Positions 8,739-16,796 are shown, counted from the stretch's first letter. The stretch: 35,512 bases of DNA from Candidatus Thorarchaeota archaeon (GCA_016839445.1 JAEOUG010000140.1:1-35512), one strand, 5' to 3'. A program made the numbers and translations. Notes: a model not told the origin generated them from the sequence alone.

Positions 8739-9962
8739 CTAGTCCTCGAAGACTCTGAATTCCATTCCTCGGTCTTTGAGCATCTTCAGCATCCGGTTGA
8801 GTGCCTGCCCATCAGGGACCTCAAGAATCATCTCCAACTCAGCGCGATTGGGAGCGATGTCAGGGTCAAAACGATCTTGGTTGATTTCGATGATACTCAC
8901 ACCAGACTCTGCAACCACCGATAGTACACGATTCATGCTTCCCACACGGTCGATGATTGAGCCCTTTACTCGCACCGATCTCCCCATCCTGAAGAGTTCC
9001 TTCTCTACAACGCGAGACATGAAGGACATGTCTATGTTTCCGCCAGAGAGCACGGCCACGGCCTTCTTTCCACGAACGTCTATCTTACCGTGCTGAAACG
9101 CAGCTAGAGCCACACAACCTGCGGGCTCAACAACAAGCTTCGCACGTTCCAGAAGCATGAACAGCGTCCGTGTGACCTCAAGCTCCTCCACGGTCCGCAC
9201 ATCAGAGAGAAGGTTCTTGGCGATTCCGTATGTAAGTCTACCTGGCTTCTTGACGGCTATGCCATCACACACGGTGTCAAGCTGGTCCACCTTCGTGATG
9301 CGGCCTTTCTCAAGTGAAACCTTCATCGACGCGGCACTCGCGGCCTCGACGCCGTAGATTTCGACATCGGGCTTCTGCTCCTTCACAGCAACAGCGATTC
9401 CGGAGACCAGCCCTCCTCCCCCGACAGGAACAGCAATCACTTCGACTTCTGGAAGCTCGTCCAAGATTTCGAGGCCTATTGTGCCCTGTCCGGCAATGAC
9501 ATCCTCGTCATTGAACGGATGCAGAAACGTGGCTCCTGTCTTCTCTGCAGTCTCCCTAGCATGAAGAAGAGCGTCATCGAAAGCACTTCCATGAAGGACA
9601 ACCTGCGCGCCGTATCCCTGTGTGGCTTGTATCTTAGCTACCGGGGAGAAGACTGGCATGACTATGGTGGACTTGATACCTAGCCGTGCGGCAGCGTAGG
9701 CTACACCTTGGGCATGATTGCCTGCGGAAGCTGCTATCACCCCCGCCTCCTTCTCCCTGTCAGTGAGCTGCGACATCGCATAAGCTGCTCCCCTCACCTT
9801 GAAAGATCCCGTCTTCTGGAGCGACTCGAGCTTAAGGTATACATCGCCTCCGGAGAGCCTGCTGAAGGTAGACGAGTGATCGAGTCTCGTGACGTGCTTT
9901 ATCCCTCTTAGGACCTCGCGAGCGTCGAGAATCTTGGAGAAGAGGTGCTTGTATTTGCCCAT
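8739..9962 (-). CDS. ilvA: Threonine ammonia-lyase (threonine dehydratase), catabolic-type length
   Basis: PLP-dependent deamination of L-threonine to 2-oxobutyrate and ammonia. The 407 residues form a fold-type II PLP domain (about 1-320) and one C-terminal ACT domain (about 330-405). The PLP lysine is in GSFKVRGA (Lys55), the substrate loop is SAGNHAQG (79-86) and the phosphate-binding glycine loop is GGGGLVSG (181-188). One ACT domain fits the shorter TdcB/IlvA form; serine may also be a substrate. The start is ATG. A TATA-like box about 40 nt upstream supports it, with a short leader containing GTGG. It heads a likely two-gene unit with the FAM173-like methyltransferase. It could serve isoleucine synthesis or threonine breakdown. 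Confidence 0.94.
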   Translation of the reverse strand: MGKYKHLFSKILDAREVLRGIKHVTRLDHSSTFSRLSGGDVYLKLESLQKTGSFKVRGAAYAMSQLTDREKEAGVIAASAGNHAQGVAYAAARLGIKSTIVMPVFSPVAKIQATQGYGAQVVLHGSAFDDALLHARETAEKTGATFLHPFNDEDVIAGQGTIGLEILDELPEVEVIAVPVGGGGLVSGIAVAVKEQKPDVEIYGVEAASAASMKVSLEKGRITKVDQLDTVCDGIAVKKPGRLTYGIAKNLLSDVRTVEELEVTRTLFMLLERAKLVVEPAGCVALAAFQHGKIDVRGKKAVAVLSGGNIDMSFMSRVVEKELFRMGRSVRVKGSIIDRVGSMNRVLSVVAESGVSIIEINQDRFDPDIAPNRAELEMILEVPDGQALNRMLKMLKDRGMEFRVFED

Positions 9963-9997
9963 CGTGAACCACGATTCAGACGTGTTCCTAGACTCCC

Positions 9998-10006
9998 ATT
10001 AATCGT
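9998..10006 (-). promoter_or_regulatory. TATA-like box for threonine ammonia-lyase
   Basis: CGATTAATG on the minus strand, predicted start near 9976, giving a leader of about 14 nt before the ATG at 9962. Confidence 0.45.
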
Positions 10007-10036
10007 TACGGTTCTCCAGAGACAGCAGGCAGATAA

Positions 10037-10738
10037 TCACTTGTCTCCGTAGTACTCTCCCATGATACTGAGGACCATGTCACGTGGCACAATCTCCCGA
10101 GAGATGGTCTGGAGTGTCTCAGGCTTCATCCTGCCGTCCTTCACCAGCTGCAATCCCGCCTCCACAATGGCCTCCGATATGTCGCTGAAGTCCGCCTTTC
10201 CTTCCATGTTTGGCATCATCCAGGCAACAGGTCGAACGACAGCCCCAACATACTCACGGTTCATATTCCTGCTTAGTGCCTTGACGTGAGTGATAAGCGG
10301 GTCGAAGTTGTCAATCTCTGTGAAGCCACTGACCGATACCAGTGCCACCTTGCCTGCCTTGACACCCTCTCTCAAAGGATGTCTGCAGTGGTCATCCCGC
10401 AGCACGAACCTGCCATGGAGGAGAGGGATAAAGCGGTCAAGAAGCGTCTTCATAGAACCCGTCATTCCGTCTACATAGACAGGAGTGCCTAGAATCAACA
10501 GATCGGCATCAGCAAGCAGCCCCATCACACCAGCCATGTCATCGTCCTGAATGCACTTGCCTGGTGTGTTAGTCCAGCAGTTGAAGCACCCTCGGCAGTC
10601 ACCGATGTTGAGGTCCCTTGTATAGATGGTTCTGACCTCGGCTCCGCCCTTCTCCATACCCTTCACGAGATGGCCTAATGCGGCGCCTGTGTGGCCGCGG
10701 TCCTTCCTCGGGCTCCCATTGATCACTAGCACCTTCAT
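10037..10738 (-). CDS. Iron-sulfur flavoprotein (NADPH-dependent FMN reductase family)
   Basis: 233-residue flavodoxin-fold protein. The N-terminal MKVLVINGSPRKDRGHTGAAL binds the FMN phosphate (GSPRKxxxT). It is followed by the compact cysteine motif C-x2-C-x2-C-x7-C (about residues 48-62), which in the Isf family binds a [4Fe-4S] cluster. LGTPVYVDGMTGSMKTLLDR is the second flavin-binding loop. Isf proteins transfer electrons or reduce O2/H2O2 in anaerobic archaea; the partner here is unknown. I use the ATG at 10738: the TTG at 10759 would lie upstream of the transcription start predicted from the TATA-like box. Monocistronic by spacing. Confidence 0.88.
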   Translation of the reverse strand: MKVLVINGSPRKDRGHTGAALGHLVKGMEKGGAEVRTIYTRDLNIGDCRGCFNCWTNTPGKCIQDDDMAGVMGLLADADLLILGTPVYVDGMTGSMKTLLDRFIPLLHGRFVLRDDHCRHPLREGVKAGKVALVSVSGFTEIDNFDPLITHVKALSRNMNREYVGAVVRPVAWMMPNMEGKADFSDISEAIVEAGLQLVKDGRMKPETLQTISREIVPRDMVLSIMGEYYGDK

Positions 10739-10770
10739 ACGAATAACCCAGAGGGCCAAAGCGTCGCAAC

Positions 10771-10778
10771 GATATAAG
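10771..10778 (-). promoter_or_regulatory. TATA-like box for the iron-sulfur flavoprotein
   Basis: CTTATATC on the minus strand, predicted start near 10748, about 10 nt before the ATG at 10738. Confidence 0.5.
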
Positions 10779-10818
10779 TCTGCACCACTGCAATGAGGTT
10801 CGATGGCGGGAGCAGTCG

Positions 10819-11961
10819 TTACAGGATCCGTTTCTCTATCCTTATACCGCGAGCCTGAAGCTCCTCGATGAATGGCCCGGGTGGAACTGAACGCTCAGGA
10901 GGCAGAACCCCTCGTTCCTTTATCCTCCCATCTGCCATCATCATGGCTGTGACTGATGCTGGAAAGGCAGTGGTCCGCATCATTGAGGTCAGGCCGGTCT
11001 CATCATCGAAGTAGTCTATGACCTGGTACTCTACGTTACGTGATTCAGTCCCCTTCCATCCTTCCACATTGACACGAACCAATGTAACGTCCTTACCTGA
11101 CTCAGGCAGATTCTTCTCCAGCAAGGTCTCGAGGACTCTACGAGGACTGACGTCCTTTCCATCAATCTTCACAGCCTCACTGGCCATGAATCCAAGTTTC
11201 ATAAGACACCACATCTTGTGTCCATGGCCTGGATAACGGATAGTCTTGTAGTCTAAGTCCTTTATCTTACCTCGATATGTGAGTGGGAGTGTGGATGTGC
11301 CACCACTGGTGTTGAAGGCCTCAAGCTTGCCAAAGGGGGCAGGAAACACAATCTCCTCGAATCCTACGAGAGGCTCCTCGAACTTGATCTTCCCGTCTCG
11401 CAGCACCATGCAAGGTTCTACGTACTCATTGATGAGACCCTCAACAGAGAAGATGAGGGCATAATTGAGTGGGGGTCGAGGCTCTTGCTGAAGTCCGCCG
11501 ACTCTAATCTTAACACTCTCCACCCTGTCAAGATAGTCAATGCCCTGACGGGCTATGACATTCACCATTCCGGGTGCAAGTCCTGAATCAGGCACGACTG
11601 TTACGCCTGCATCCTTTGCCTGAGCATTCAGCTCAAGCTGTGACTCCACAATCTTGTAGTTGCCTCCCAGATCACAGAAATGTGTGCCTGTGTCAATAGC
11701 CACCTGAGTGTGGAGAAGGTTCACCTTGTAGCTGATGGCGCTGATTACAGAGTCCACCTCGGAGAAGACCTTCTTGAGTTGGCTCTTGTCCGTGCCATCA
11801 ACAGTCCTCGGCTCCGCCTTATCACCCATCTCCTTCGCCAGAGATTCCGCGCACTTCGTGTCGATGTCCGCAACAATCACTCTCTCGACAGCATCATTGT
11901 GCACAAGGTCATAGGCAGCACCTCGGCCCATCATACCTGAACCTAGAACTAGTATCTTCAG
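10819..11961 (-). CDS. L-lysine 6-dehydrogenase-like / saccharopine dehydrogenase family, likely CTG start
   Basis: 380-residue NAD(P)-dependent oxidoreductase of the saccharopine dehydrogenase superfamily. The pattern is closest to L-lysine 6-dehydrogenase (lysine to allysine, which cyclises to piperideine-6-carboxylate): PDSGLAPGMVNV, VGGLQQEPRPPLNY, EAFNTSGGTSTLP, YKTIRYPGH and a terminal RGVLPPE. The first in-frame ATG (11934) would remove the first beta strand and half of the NAD-binding GSGMMG motif. The reading frame stays open upstream and supplies KILVLGSGMMGRG. The only sensible initiator is CTG at 11961, preceded by a near-perfect Shine-Dalgarno (11968-11977). Enzyme family is clear; lysine as substrate is inferred from remembered family motifs. 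Confidence 0.8.
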   Translation of the reverse strand: MKILVLGSGMMGRGAAYDLVHNDAVERVIVADIDTKCAESLAKEMGDKAEPRTVDGTDKSQLKKVFSEVDSVISAISYKVNLLHTQVAIDTGTHFCDLGGNYKIVESQLELNAQAKDAGVTVVPDSGLAPGMVNVIARQGIDYLDRVESVKIRVGGLQQEPRPPLNYALIFSVEGLINEYVEPCMVLRDGKIKFEEPLVGFEEIVFPAPFGKLEAFNTSGGTSTLPLTYRGKIKDLDYKTIRYPGHGHKMWCLMKLGFMASEAVKIDGKDVSPRRVLETLLEKNLPESGKDVTLVRVNVEGWKGTESRNVEYQVIDYFDDETGLTSMMRTTAFPASVTAMMMADGRIKERGVLPPERSVPPGPFIEELQARGIRIEKRIL

Positions 11962-11967
11962 CTCTAA

Positions 11968-11977
11968 TCTCCTCCTT
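11968..11977 (-). promoter_or_regulatory. Strong Shine-Dalgarno sequence that decides a CTG start
   Basis: AAGGAGGAGA on the minus strand, 6 nt before CTG (11959-11961). It is the strongest ribosome-binding site I noticed in the window and is too far (33 nt) from the first ATG at 11934 to serve it. Confidence 0.7.
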
Positions 11978-12336
11978 CGGTGACAAAGTAAATGATGGCA
12001 ACGCCCGTAAAAACAGTTCCGACTAACGCGTCATCAGCACCAGAATGCATCTGGAGTGCCTGAACTCCGAAGAAACCCTTGCCTAGTCGTTTCTTAGAAA
12101 CGCCAGTCCAATCCATTTCCCTACGGACCCAAAGGCGGGGAGATAGAGAATCGAGAGCGGAATAAGGCGAAGGAAGCCCAATTCTGGATCGCCATACGGA
12201 TAATCGGGACTGAGTAGTTCGACTAGAGGAATTGCCTCGGGCAAACACATGAAACCTGCGGACTATCCCGAAGTCGTGCAGAGCCGCTTCGCCCAGCACA
12301 AAACCAGCCGACAAGAGATCAATCATGTGATACTCA
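11978..12336. other. Long spacer between LysDH-like and FN3-like genes
   Basis: About 360 nt without a recognised gene. A long minus-strand frame (TTG 12347 to 11964) has Arg/Ser-rich, non-protein-like composition. A shorter minus-strand ORF (12083-12250) looks more protein-like and is listed separately. T-rich stretches at about 12006-12016 and 11985-11995 could be the TATA region for the LysDH-like gene. Confidence 0.4.
12083..12250 (-). CDS. Possible 55-residue membrane-type small ORF
   Basis: ATG at 12250 to TAG at 12083, in the otherwise empty spacer. The product starts MCLPEAIPLVELL, continues with PDYPYGDPE, and has a hydrophobic stretch of about 25 residues (LGFLRLIPLSILYLPAFGSVG...) that could be one TM helix. 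Its composition is more protein-like than the overlapping frame, and an AGGT lies just before the ATG. It has no recognised family. It could be a genuine small protein or the remnant of a decayed membrane gene. An in-frame TAG lies four codons upstream of the ATG. Confidence 0.33.
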   Translation of the reverse strand: MCLPEAIPLVELLSPDYPYGDPELGFLRLIPLSILYLPAFGSVGKWIGLAFLRND

Positions 12337-13650
12337 CTATGGCTCAAGTCTTCTTTTCGCTATTGAGACACCGCTTAGAACAATGACTACGACGGCGACC
12401 ATATCGACTCCATAAAGGACATAGGTCATCGGTCCCGCCCCGCCGCTCTGAGTCACAGTAGTTGTGGCGCTCTCAGTCATCGTTTGAGTTGATGTGTCGC
12501 CGATGTCTATCATACGCGAGCGCCCGATTGCGGAGTCCCCCGGCCAGTAAGTGGACTCGTTTATCTCAACCTCAGGCCAATAAACATCCGGTGCCAGTTC
12601 CCAGCTAGTCGTGAAATCCAGACTGAAAGCCTCAACCATTACGAAGTACTCACCGGTCTCATACCCCCAGGAGTCCCAGAGCAGCCAGCATTGAGTAAGG
12701 TTGGAGGCCAAGGTCTCGCGAAACGTTGAGGAGGCTCTCTGCAGGGTCACTGCGTAGTAATTGACATCGGCGGAGTTGGGATCAGTGCTGGACCAAGAGA
12801 TGTTGTATACGCTGTTTCCCATCCCGTTGACCTGCACAGAGACCTGCGGAGCGAAGAAGTTGCAGATGGTGACGTTCTCCACAGTCAGCTCATACGTGCC
12901 TTCTGTGCATTCTCCAGCAATCCTAAGGTCTGTAGTCTGGTTCGCCCCGAGAAAGGAGTACGTGTCCCAGGACACGGATGAGCCGGGGTTAGACACTTGC
13001 CATCCGACTCGAGTGTCCACGGTGAGCGTGAAGTTGCCTGGCTGATGGTCGTAGCAGCTACACGCTACAAGCATAGTATCATTCCGCGATGTCCACATGA
13101 AGGACCCGACCTCAGGGTGATTCTCACTTGCCATGTCGAAGCCCAGTAGATTGTTTGCATACGTCCGCTCCCATGTGCCAACCGTGGCATCCCAAGCAAA
13201 GAAGTCAGAGTCATTGTTGGTGAAGTCTCCGACCACTCGAACCAAGTCACCCCGCTTGATGCCCTTCACCACAACCCAGGCGTACTGATCTGGGTCTATG
13301 GGAGGTATCTCAATCTGAATCGCATCTGGAATAACGAGCTCTTGAGTTGTCTCGAACAAGAAACCACTGGTGAACTCCACCAGGGTTTCGTAGGGTTCCA
13401 GCTCTCCAATACCGGTTATGATTGATGCCGTCACGACAACATGATCGCCAACGATAGTATCGTTTGGGCCGAAGTCTTGTGGATTTGAGTCCCAGTTGGA
13501 CGTGTAAGTCAACGCAAGAGACGCGGCCAGTGTGTGTCCAGCATCTTTGGGGCGGCTGGTCGAATCGCTGGAATCATCAATCCATGCAGTTGGCACAGTG
13601 GAGAGAAGAAGAGCCAGTACGATTAGCAGGGACCTTCTACTGACCACCAC
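12337..13650 (-). CDS. Secreted FN3-like protein with Ser/Thr linker and C-terminal anchor
   Basis: 437-residue predicted surface protein of unknown role. The N-terminal signal peptide (basic SRR, then LLIVLALLLSTVPTAW, about residues 7-23) is followed by a beta-rich ectodomain. One segment (about residues 270-355, VSVQVNGMGNSVYNISWSSTDPNSADVNYYAVTLQR...) looks like a fibronectin type III fold. Then come a Thr-rich linker (STQTMTESATTTVTQSGG), a TM helix and a basic tail (SIAKRRLEP). There are more than ten NxS/T sequons and paired cysteines (CSC, C...C) that may form disulfides. The start is one of two adjacent GTG codons (13650 or 13647) with GAGG upstream. It lies 69 nt downstream of the ThrRS stop on the same strand; co-transcription is possible. 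Confidence 0.82.
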   Translation of the reverse strand: MVVSRRSLLIVLALLLSTVPTAWIDDSSDSTSRPKDAGHTLAASLALTYTSNWDSNPQDFGPNDTIVGDHVVVTASIITGIGELEPYETLVEFTSGFLFETTQELVIPDAIQIEIPPIDPDQYAWVVVKGIKRGDLVRVVGDFTNNDSDFFAWDATVGTWERTYANNLLGFDMASENHPEVGSFMWTSRNDTMLVACSCYDHQPGNFTLTVDTRVGWQVSNPGSSVSWDTYSFLGANQTTDLRIAGECTEGTYELTVENVTICNFFAPQVSVQVNGMGNSVYNISWSSTDPNSADVNYYAVTLQRASSTFRETLASNLTQCWLLWDSWGYETGEYFVMVEAFSLDFTTSWELAPDVYWPEVEINESTYWPGDSAIGRSRMIDIGDTSTQTMTESATTTVTQSGGAGPMTYVLYGVDMVAVVVIVLSGVSIAKRRLEP

Positions 13651-13719
13651 GAACCCTCGTATGAGTGTGGCGAGAATTCAGATAGTTCTATCTCTTGAAC
13701 GAGAACAGGTTCCTCCTCT

Positions 13720-15606
13720 TCAGACCACTCTCGAGAAGATGGGTTGCTTCGACACAAGATTCGGTAGCAGCAACATCTGTCGTGGAGCAAACGAGGTCTT
13801 CTCCCCAATCTCGGCGATAACCTCTTGGAGAGTCATCTTGACCTGGTCCTTTTCCTCGCGACGGCGTACCGAGAGCACCTCGCCTGCGATCTCCTTCTCT
13901 CCAACAACGCAGATGTAGGGAACCCAGAGCTTCTCTGCAGACCGGACCTTCTTGCCCACTGTGAGGTCTCGATCGTCAATCTCATATCGAATCCCAGCGG
14001 CATGAAACTCCTCTCCGAGCTTCAGGCAGTACTCGACAGCATCCTCGTCAACGGGAGCCATTCGGACCTGTACTGGCGTCATCCACAGCGGAAGGTGCGG
14101 GACCTTCCCCTTCTTCATGTCCTTGTGCGCCTGCTCAAGTACGCCATAGAGGATTCGCTCGATTGACCCTGAAGGGGAAGTATGAAGAATCAGTGGGTAC
14201 TGCAGATTCCCATCCGCATCAACGTACTGAATGTTGAACCGCTCTCCGTTCTCAACGTCAATCTGGATTGTAGCAAGGCATGCCGCCTTCTTCTGCTCAT
14301 CTACTACGTTCCACTCGCCTTTGAAGATGAAGTAGGCGTAGCGCTCCTCGAAGAGCTCTAGCATAACCGGTTTCCCGACGCGTTCAATGACCTTGTTGAC
14401 GAAGTCCCGATGCTCCTCGAAGAACGACCTGAGAATCCTGAAAGAAACCTCATAGTCAATCTCAAGTTCACCCTGAAGCTTGTCGACGAACTCGAGTTGC
14501 CTGAGTACCGCCGCTTTTGCCATCTCGACGTCTGCCACAATCTCGTGGATGTCCGGCATTGTGAAGGCCCGAGGCCTCCTCATGCCTGCTAGTTCTCCGC
14601 TCTGCTCTCGTCGGTACGACGAGGCAATCTCAAAGAGCTTGAGCGGAAGTTGCTTGTAAGAGACCTGAGCCTGCGAGATCAGCAGAAACTGGCCGAAGCA
14701 GGCCGCGAATCTGGCGAAGTAGTCCCGGTCTCCAGACCTGATGATGTACTGGCGCGATGGGAACCTCTGCATGTAGGACTTGAGGGCAGGATGTTCGTAG
14801 TCGTAGATCAAAGGAGTCTGAATGACATGAGCACCATAATCAACCATCTCCTTTGTCACCCGCTCCTCGATGGCTCTCTTCAGAGTATAGCCTCGAGGAG
14901 GCCATCGGAAGTTGCCTGCATCTGAACCCGGTTCATAGTCTACGAGTTCAAGGTTCTTCATGATCTCGATGTGTGGAGGTGGTTCTTGGGCAGTGCGATC
15001 CTTGGCGGTCTCGTAGGCGACGTAGAGCTTGAGTTCTTTGTACTTCGAGTAGTTGAACTTCTCAATGTCTGTGAGGTTCCCGCCAGGCTCCATGATGTAG
15101 AAATGGGAGGTTGCCTTCTCCTCAGCCGCTATCGCTGTGAGGTCCTCCCCGGCGGTGACATCCGCACCCTTCGCGAGCTCCTTTGTGACATCGAGAACCT
15201 TCGACCTCTCGGCCAACGGGTGCCCCTTGCAGTGAATCTCGAAGGCTTTGTAATATCCGAAGGGTACGCGCACTACATTGTAGCCGCTGTCTGAGAGCGC
15301 CTTAGCTACACCCTTCAGAAGTTTCAGTCCAGTGGATGGTCCAGACGGCGTTTCAGTCAGGTGTACCCAGGGATAGACAACGATGTTCTTCTCCTTGACC
15401 TCTTCTGCGGCGGAGGCAATCATGGCAGTTGTCTGTTCGATGGAGGCCTGAACGTTTGCTTCGTCCGTCTTCTCGGACGCAATGAAGTTCACAAGACAAG
15501 AATCATCGGTGTGGTAGATCTTCTCATCGATTTCTTCGGCGTTCTTCATTGCCTTCCTCTTTACCTCATAGGAGAAGCCGTCGCTGTGAATCTGAAGCAT
15601 CCTCAT
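13720..15606 (-). CDS. thrS: Threonyl-tRNA synthetase, archaeal type
   Basis: Charges tRNA(Thr). The 628 residues fit the archaeal enzyme (about 620): an N-terminal D-aminoacyl-tRNA-deacylase-like editing domain (about 1-145), a class II catalytic core (about 200-500) and a C-terminal HGTP anticodon-binding domain (about 505-615). Zinc ligands are visible as Cys303, His354 and His475; the Cys-to-His spacing of 51 equals that of the E. coli enzyme (334/385). Motif 2 is SYRREQSGELAGMRRPRAFT. The bacterial TGS/HxxxH editing region is absent. ATG at 15606 (or 15600, M3) is preceded by GAGGTCC at 15613-15619 and a CTTAAG TATA-like box. This is the strongest single archaeal marker in the window. 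Confidence 0.96.
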   Translation of the reverse strand: MRMLQIHSDGFSYEVKRKAMKNAEEIDEKIYHTDDSCLVNFIASEKTDEANVQASIEQTTAMIASAAEEVKEKNIVVYPWVHLTETPSGPSTGLKLLKGVAKALSDSGYNVVRVPFGYYKAFEIHCKGHPLAERSKVLDVTKELAKGADVTAGEDLTAIAAEEKATSHFYIMEPGGNLTDIEKFNYSKYKELKLYVAYETAKDRTAQEPPPHIEIMKNLELVDYEPGSDAGNFRWPPRGYTLKRAIEERVTKEMVDYGAHVIQTPLIYDYEHPALKSYMQRFPSRQYIIRSGDRDYFARFAACFGQFLLISQAQVSYKQLPLKLFEIASSYRREQSGELAGMRRPRAFTMPDIHEIVADVEMAKAAVLRQLEFVDKLQGELEIDYEVSFRILRSFFEEHRDFVNKVIERVGKPVMLELFEERYAYFIFKGEWNVVDEQKKAACLATIQIDVENGERFNIQYVDADGNLQYPLILHTSPSGSIERILYGVLEQAHKDMKKGKVPHLPLWMTPVQVRMAPVDEDAVEYCLKLGEEFHAAGIRYEIDDRDLTVGKKVRSAEKLWVPYICVVGEKEIAGEVLSVRRREEKDQVKMTLQEVIAEIGEKTSFAPRQMLLLPNLVSKQPIFSRVV

Positions 15607-15645
15607 GTGATAGGACCTCGCTAGACTCGGACAGCCCCCTTTTCA

Positions 15646-15655
15646 CACTTAAGCC
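15646..15655 (-). promoter_or_regulatory. TATA-like box for thrS
   Basis: GGCTTAAGTG on the minus strand predicts a start near 15625 and a leader of about 19 nt that includes the GAGGT site. Confidence 0.45.
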
Positions 15656-15741
15656 TGATGAAACTGGCCCTCAGATAGCTGCCGGAGCACCACCCTTATC
15701 AGTACTCCAAATGTGGTTGAGACTTCTGAAGTACTTGCGGA

Positions 15742-16365
15742 GTGCAAGCTAAATTGGACATATTCAGGATAGTAGAAGAGAGCTACGACAAGATGGGAGA
15801 GGACTATCACACCTCCCGTAATAATGAGAAGTTCAATCGCCAGCTGGAGGAGTTCGCTAGGCTACTCCCAAAATCCGGAGATGTTCTTGATGCCGGCTGT
15901 GGAGTGGGCCATCCCGCTTCTCGATTCCTTGCAGAGAAGGGGTTCGATGTCACAGGCGTCGACATATCTGGCAAGATGATAGAACGGGCAAGAGAGAACG
16001 TGCCAATGGCCAGCTTCTTTCAGAAGAACATCGCTGAGCTTGACCTTCCTGACGAGTCATTTGACGGGGTAATCTGCGTCTACACGTTGTGGCACATTCC
16101 CAGAGACTTGCACTCCGACATCTTTCTCAACTTCCATAGAATGCTAAGAGAAGAGGGCATCCTGGTCCTGAACACCGGTATCCACGAATCTGAAGGTATG
16201 AGCCGCTTCTTTGGTGAGCCCATGTTATGGAGCACTAGTGATCCGAAGGCCACAATGGCGTCTGTTAGGGATGTTGGGTTCGAGGTTCTTTTCGAGGGTG
16301 TAATATCACTCGGTGGGGAGAAGCAGTACTGGGTATTTGCGCAGAAGACGGCAAAGCGAACCTGA
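15742..16365 (+). CDS. Class I SAM-dependent methyltransferase
   Basis: 207-residue soluble methyltransferase of the UbiE/COQ5-like group. Motif I is VLDAGCGVGHPASRFL (about residues 48-63), the acidic end of beta-2 is VTGVDIS (70-76), and motif III/post-motif is FDGVICVYTLWHIPRD and RMLREEGILVLNTG. The N-terminal helix EESYDKMGEDYHTSR is typical of small-molecule methyltransferases. Substrate unknown. The start is GTG at 15742 with only a weak GCGGA before it. It is divergent from thrS, sharing a spacer of about 135 nt, and converges on the DsrE-like gene. Confidence 0.85.
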   Translation: MQAKLDIFRIVEESYDKMGEDYHTSRNNEKFNRQLEEFARLLPKSGDVLDAGCGVGHPASRFLAEKGFDVTGVDISGKMIERARENVPMASFFQKNIAELDLPDESFDGVICVYTLWHIPRDLHSDIFLNFHRMLREEGILVLNTGIHESEGMSRFFGEPMLWSTSDPKATMASVRDVGFEVLFEGVISLGGEKQYWVFAQKTAKRT

Positions 16366-16422
16366 TCTAACCGAGAGAGCCCTGCACTTGTCGGCAGCCG
16401 TAGGATGGAATTCACTGAGGGA

Positions 16423-16755
16423 TTACCAAACCATAGGAGTGTACCCATTCCTGATTAGAGTAGAGATTTCCTCACCTACATATCGCACCTCAATTCCCAT
16501 CCCCTCGATATCTTCTGACTGATTGTCGCGATCCGAAATGAACTTGCACGCAAGAGCCTTACCGAACTGAGCTAGTTCGGAAGCCGACTCAGAAACCTTA
16601 GAGTTATTCACTAGAAGTCCTTGGGACGGGCCAAAGAACACAACCCGCACCTCTGGCATCCAGTTGTATTTGATGGCGTTCTTGGCATACATTAGCCCAG
16701 TAAGGACCTTGTCTTCATCCCCTGATGCGATGATTATCAACAGATTGTCCGTCAT
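16423..16755 (-). CDS. DsrE/DsrF-like small protein
   Basis: 110-residue cytosolic protein with the DsrE-like alpha/beta pattern: MTDNLLIIIASGDEDKVLTGLMYAKNA, then VRVVFFGPSQGLL, a conserved Cys in ALACKFISD (about residue 70) and VRYVGEEISTLIRNGY near the end. DsrE-type proteins bind or relay sulfur, or act as small regulatory subunits; no sulfur pathway genes are adjacent, so the role is open. I use the ATG at 16755 because it has a good AAGGTGAG site 5 nt upstream and a TATA-like box about 37 nt upstream. The ATG at 16806 lies upstream of that box. It follows the GNAT fusion gene on the same strand but has its own promoter. Confidence 0.8.
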   Translation of the reverse strand: MTDNLLIIIASGDEDKVLTGLMYAKNAIKYNWMPEVRVVFFGPSQGLLVNNSKVSESASELAQFGKALACKFISDRDNQSEDIEGMGIEVRYVGEEISTLIRNGYTPMVW

Positions 16756-16788
16756 CAAACTCACCTTCTTGCACTGCGACGGGACTTG

Positions 16789-16796
16789 CCTATAAG
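16789..16796 (-). promoter_or_regulatory. TATA-like box for the DsrE-like gene
   Basis: CTTATAGG on the minus strand, predicted start near 16767, about 12 nt before the ATG at 16755. Confidence 0.55.

Noticed and set aside
11964..12347. 127-residue minus-strand ORF starting with TTG
   Set aside because: Arg/Ser-rich composition, no domain, no good start signal, and it overlaps the end of the upstream gene; it looks like non-coding sequence that happens to end at the LysDH ribosome-binding site.
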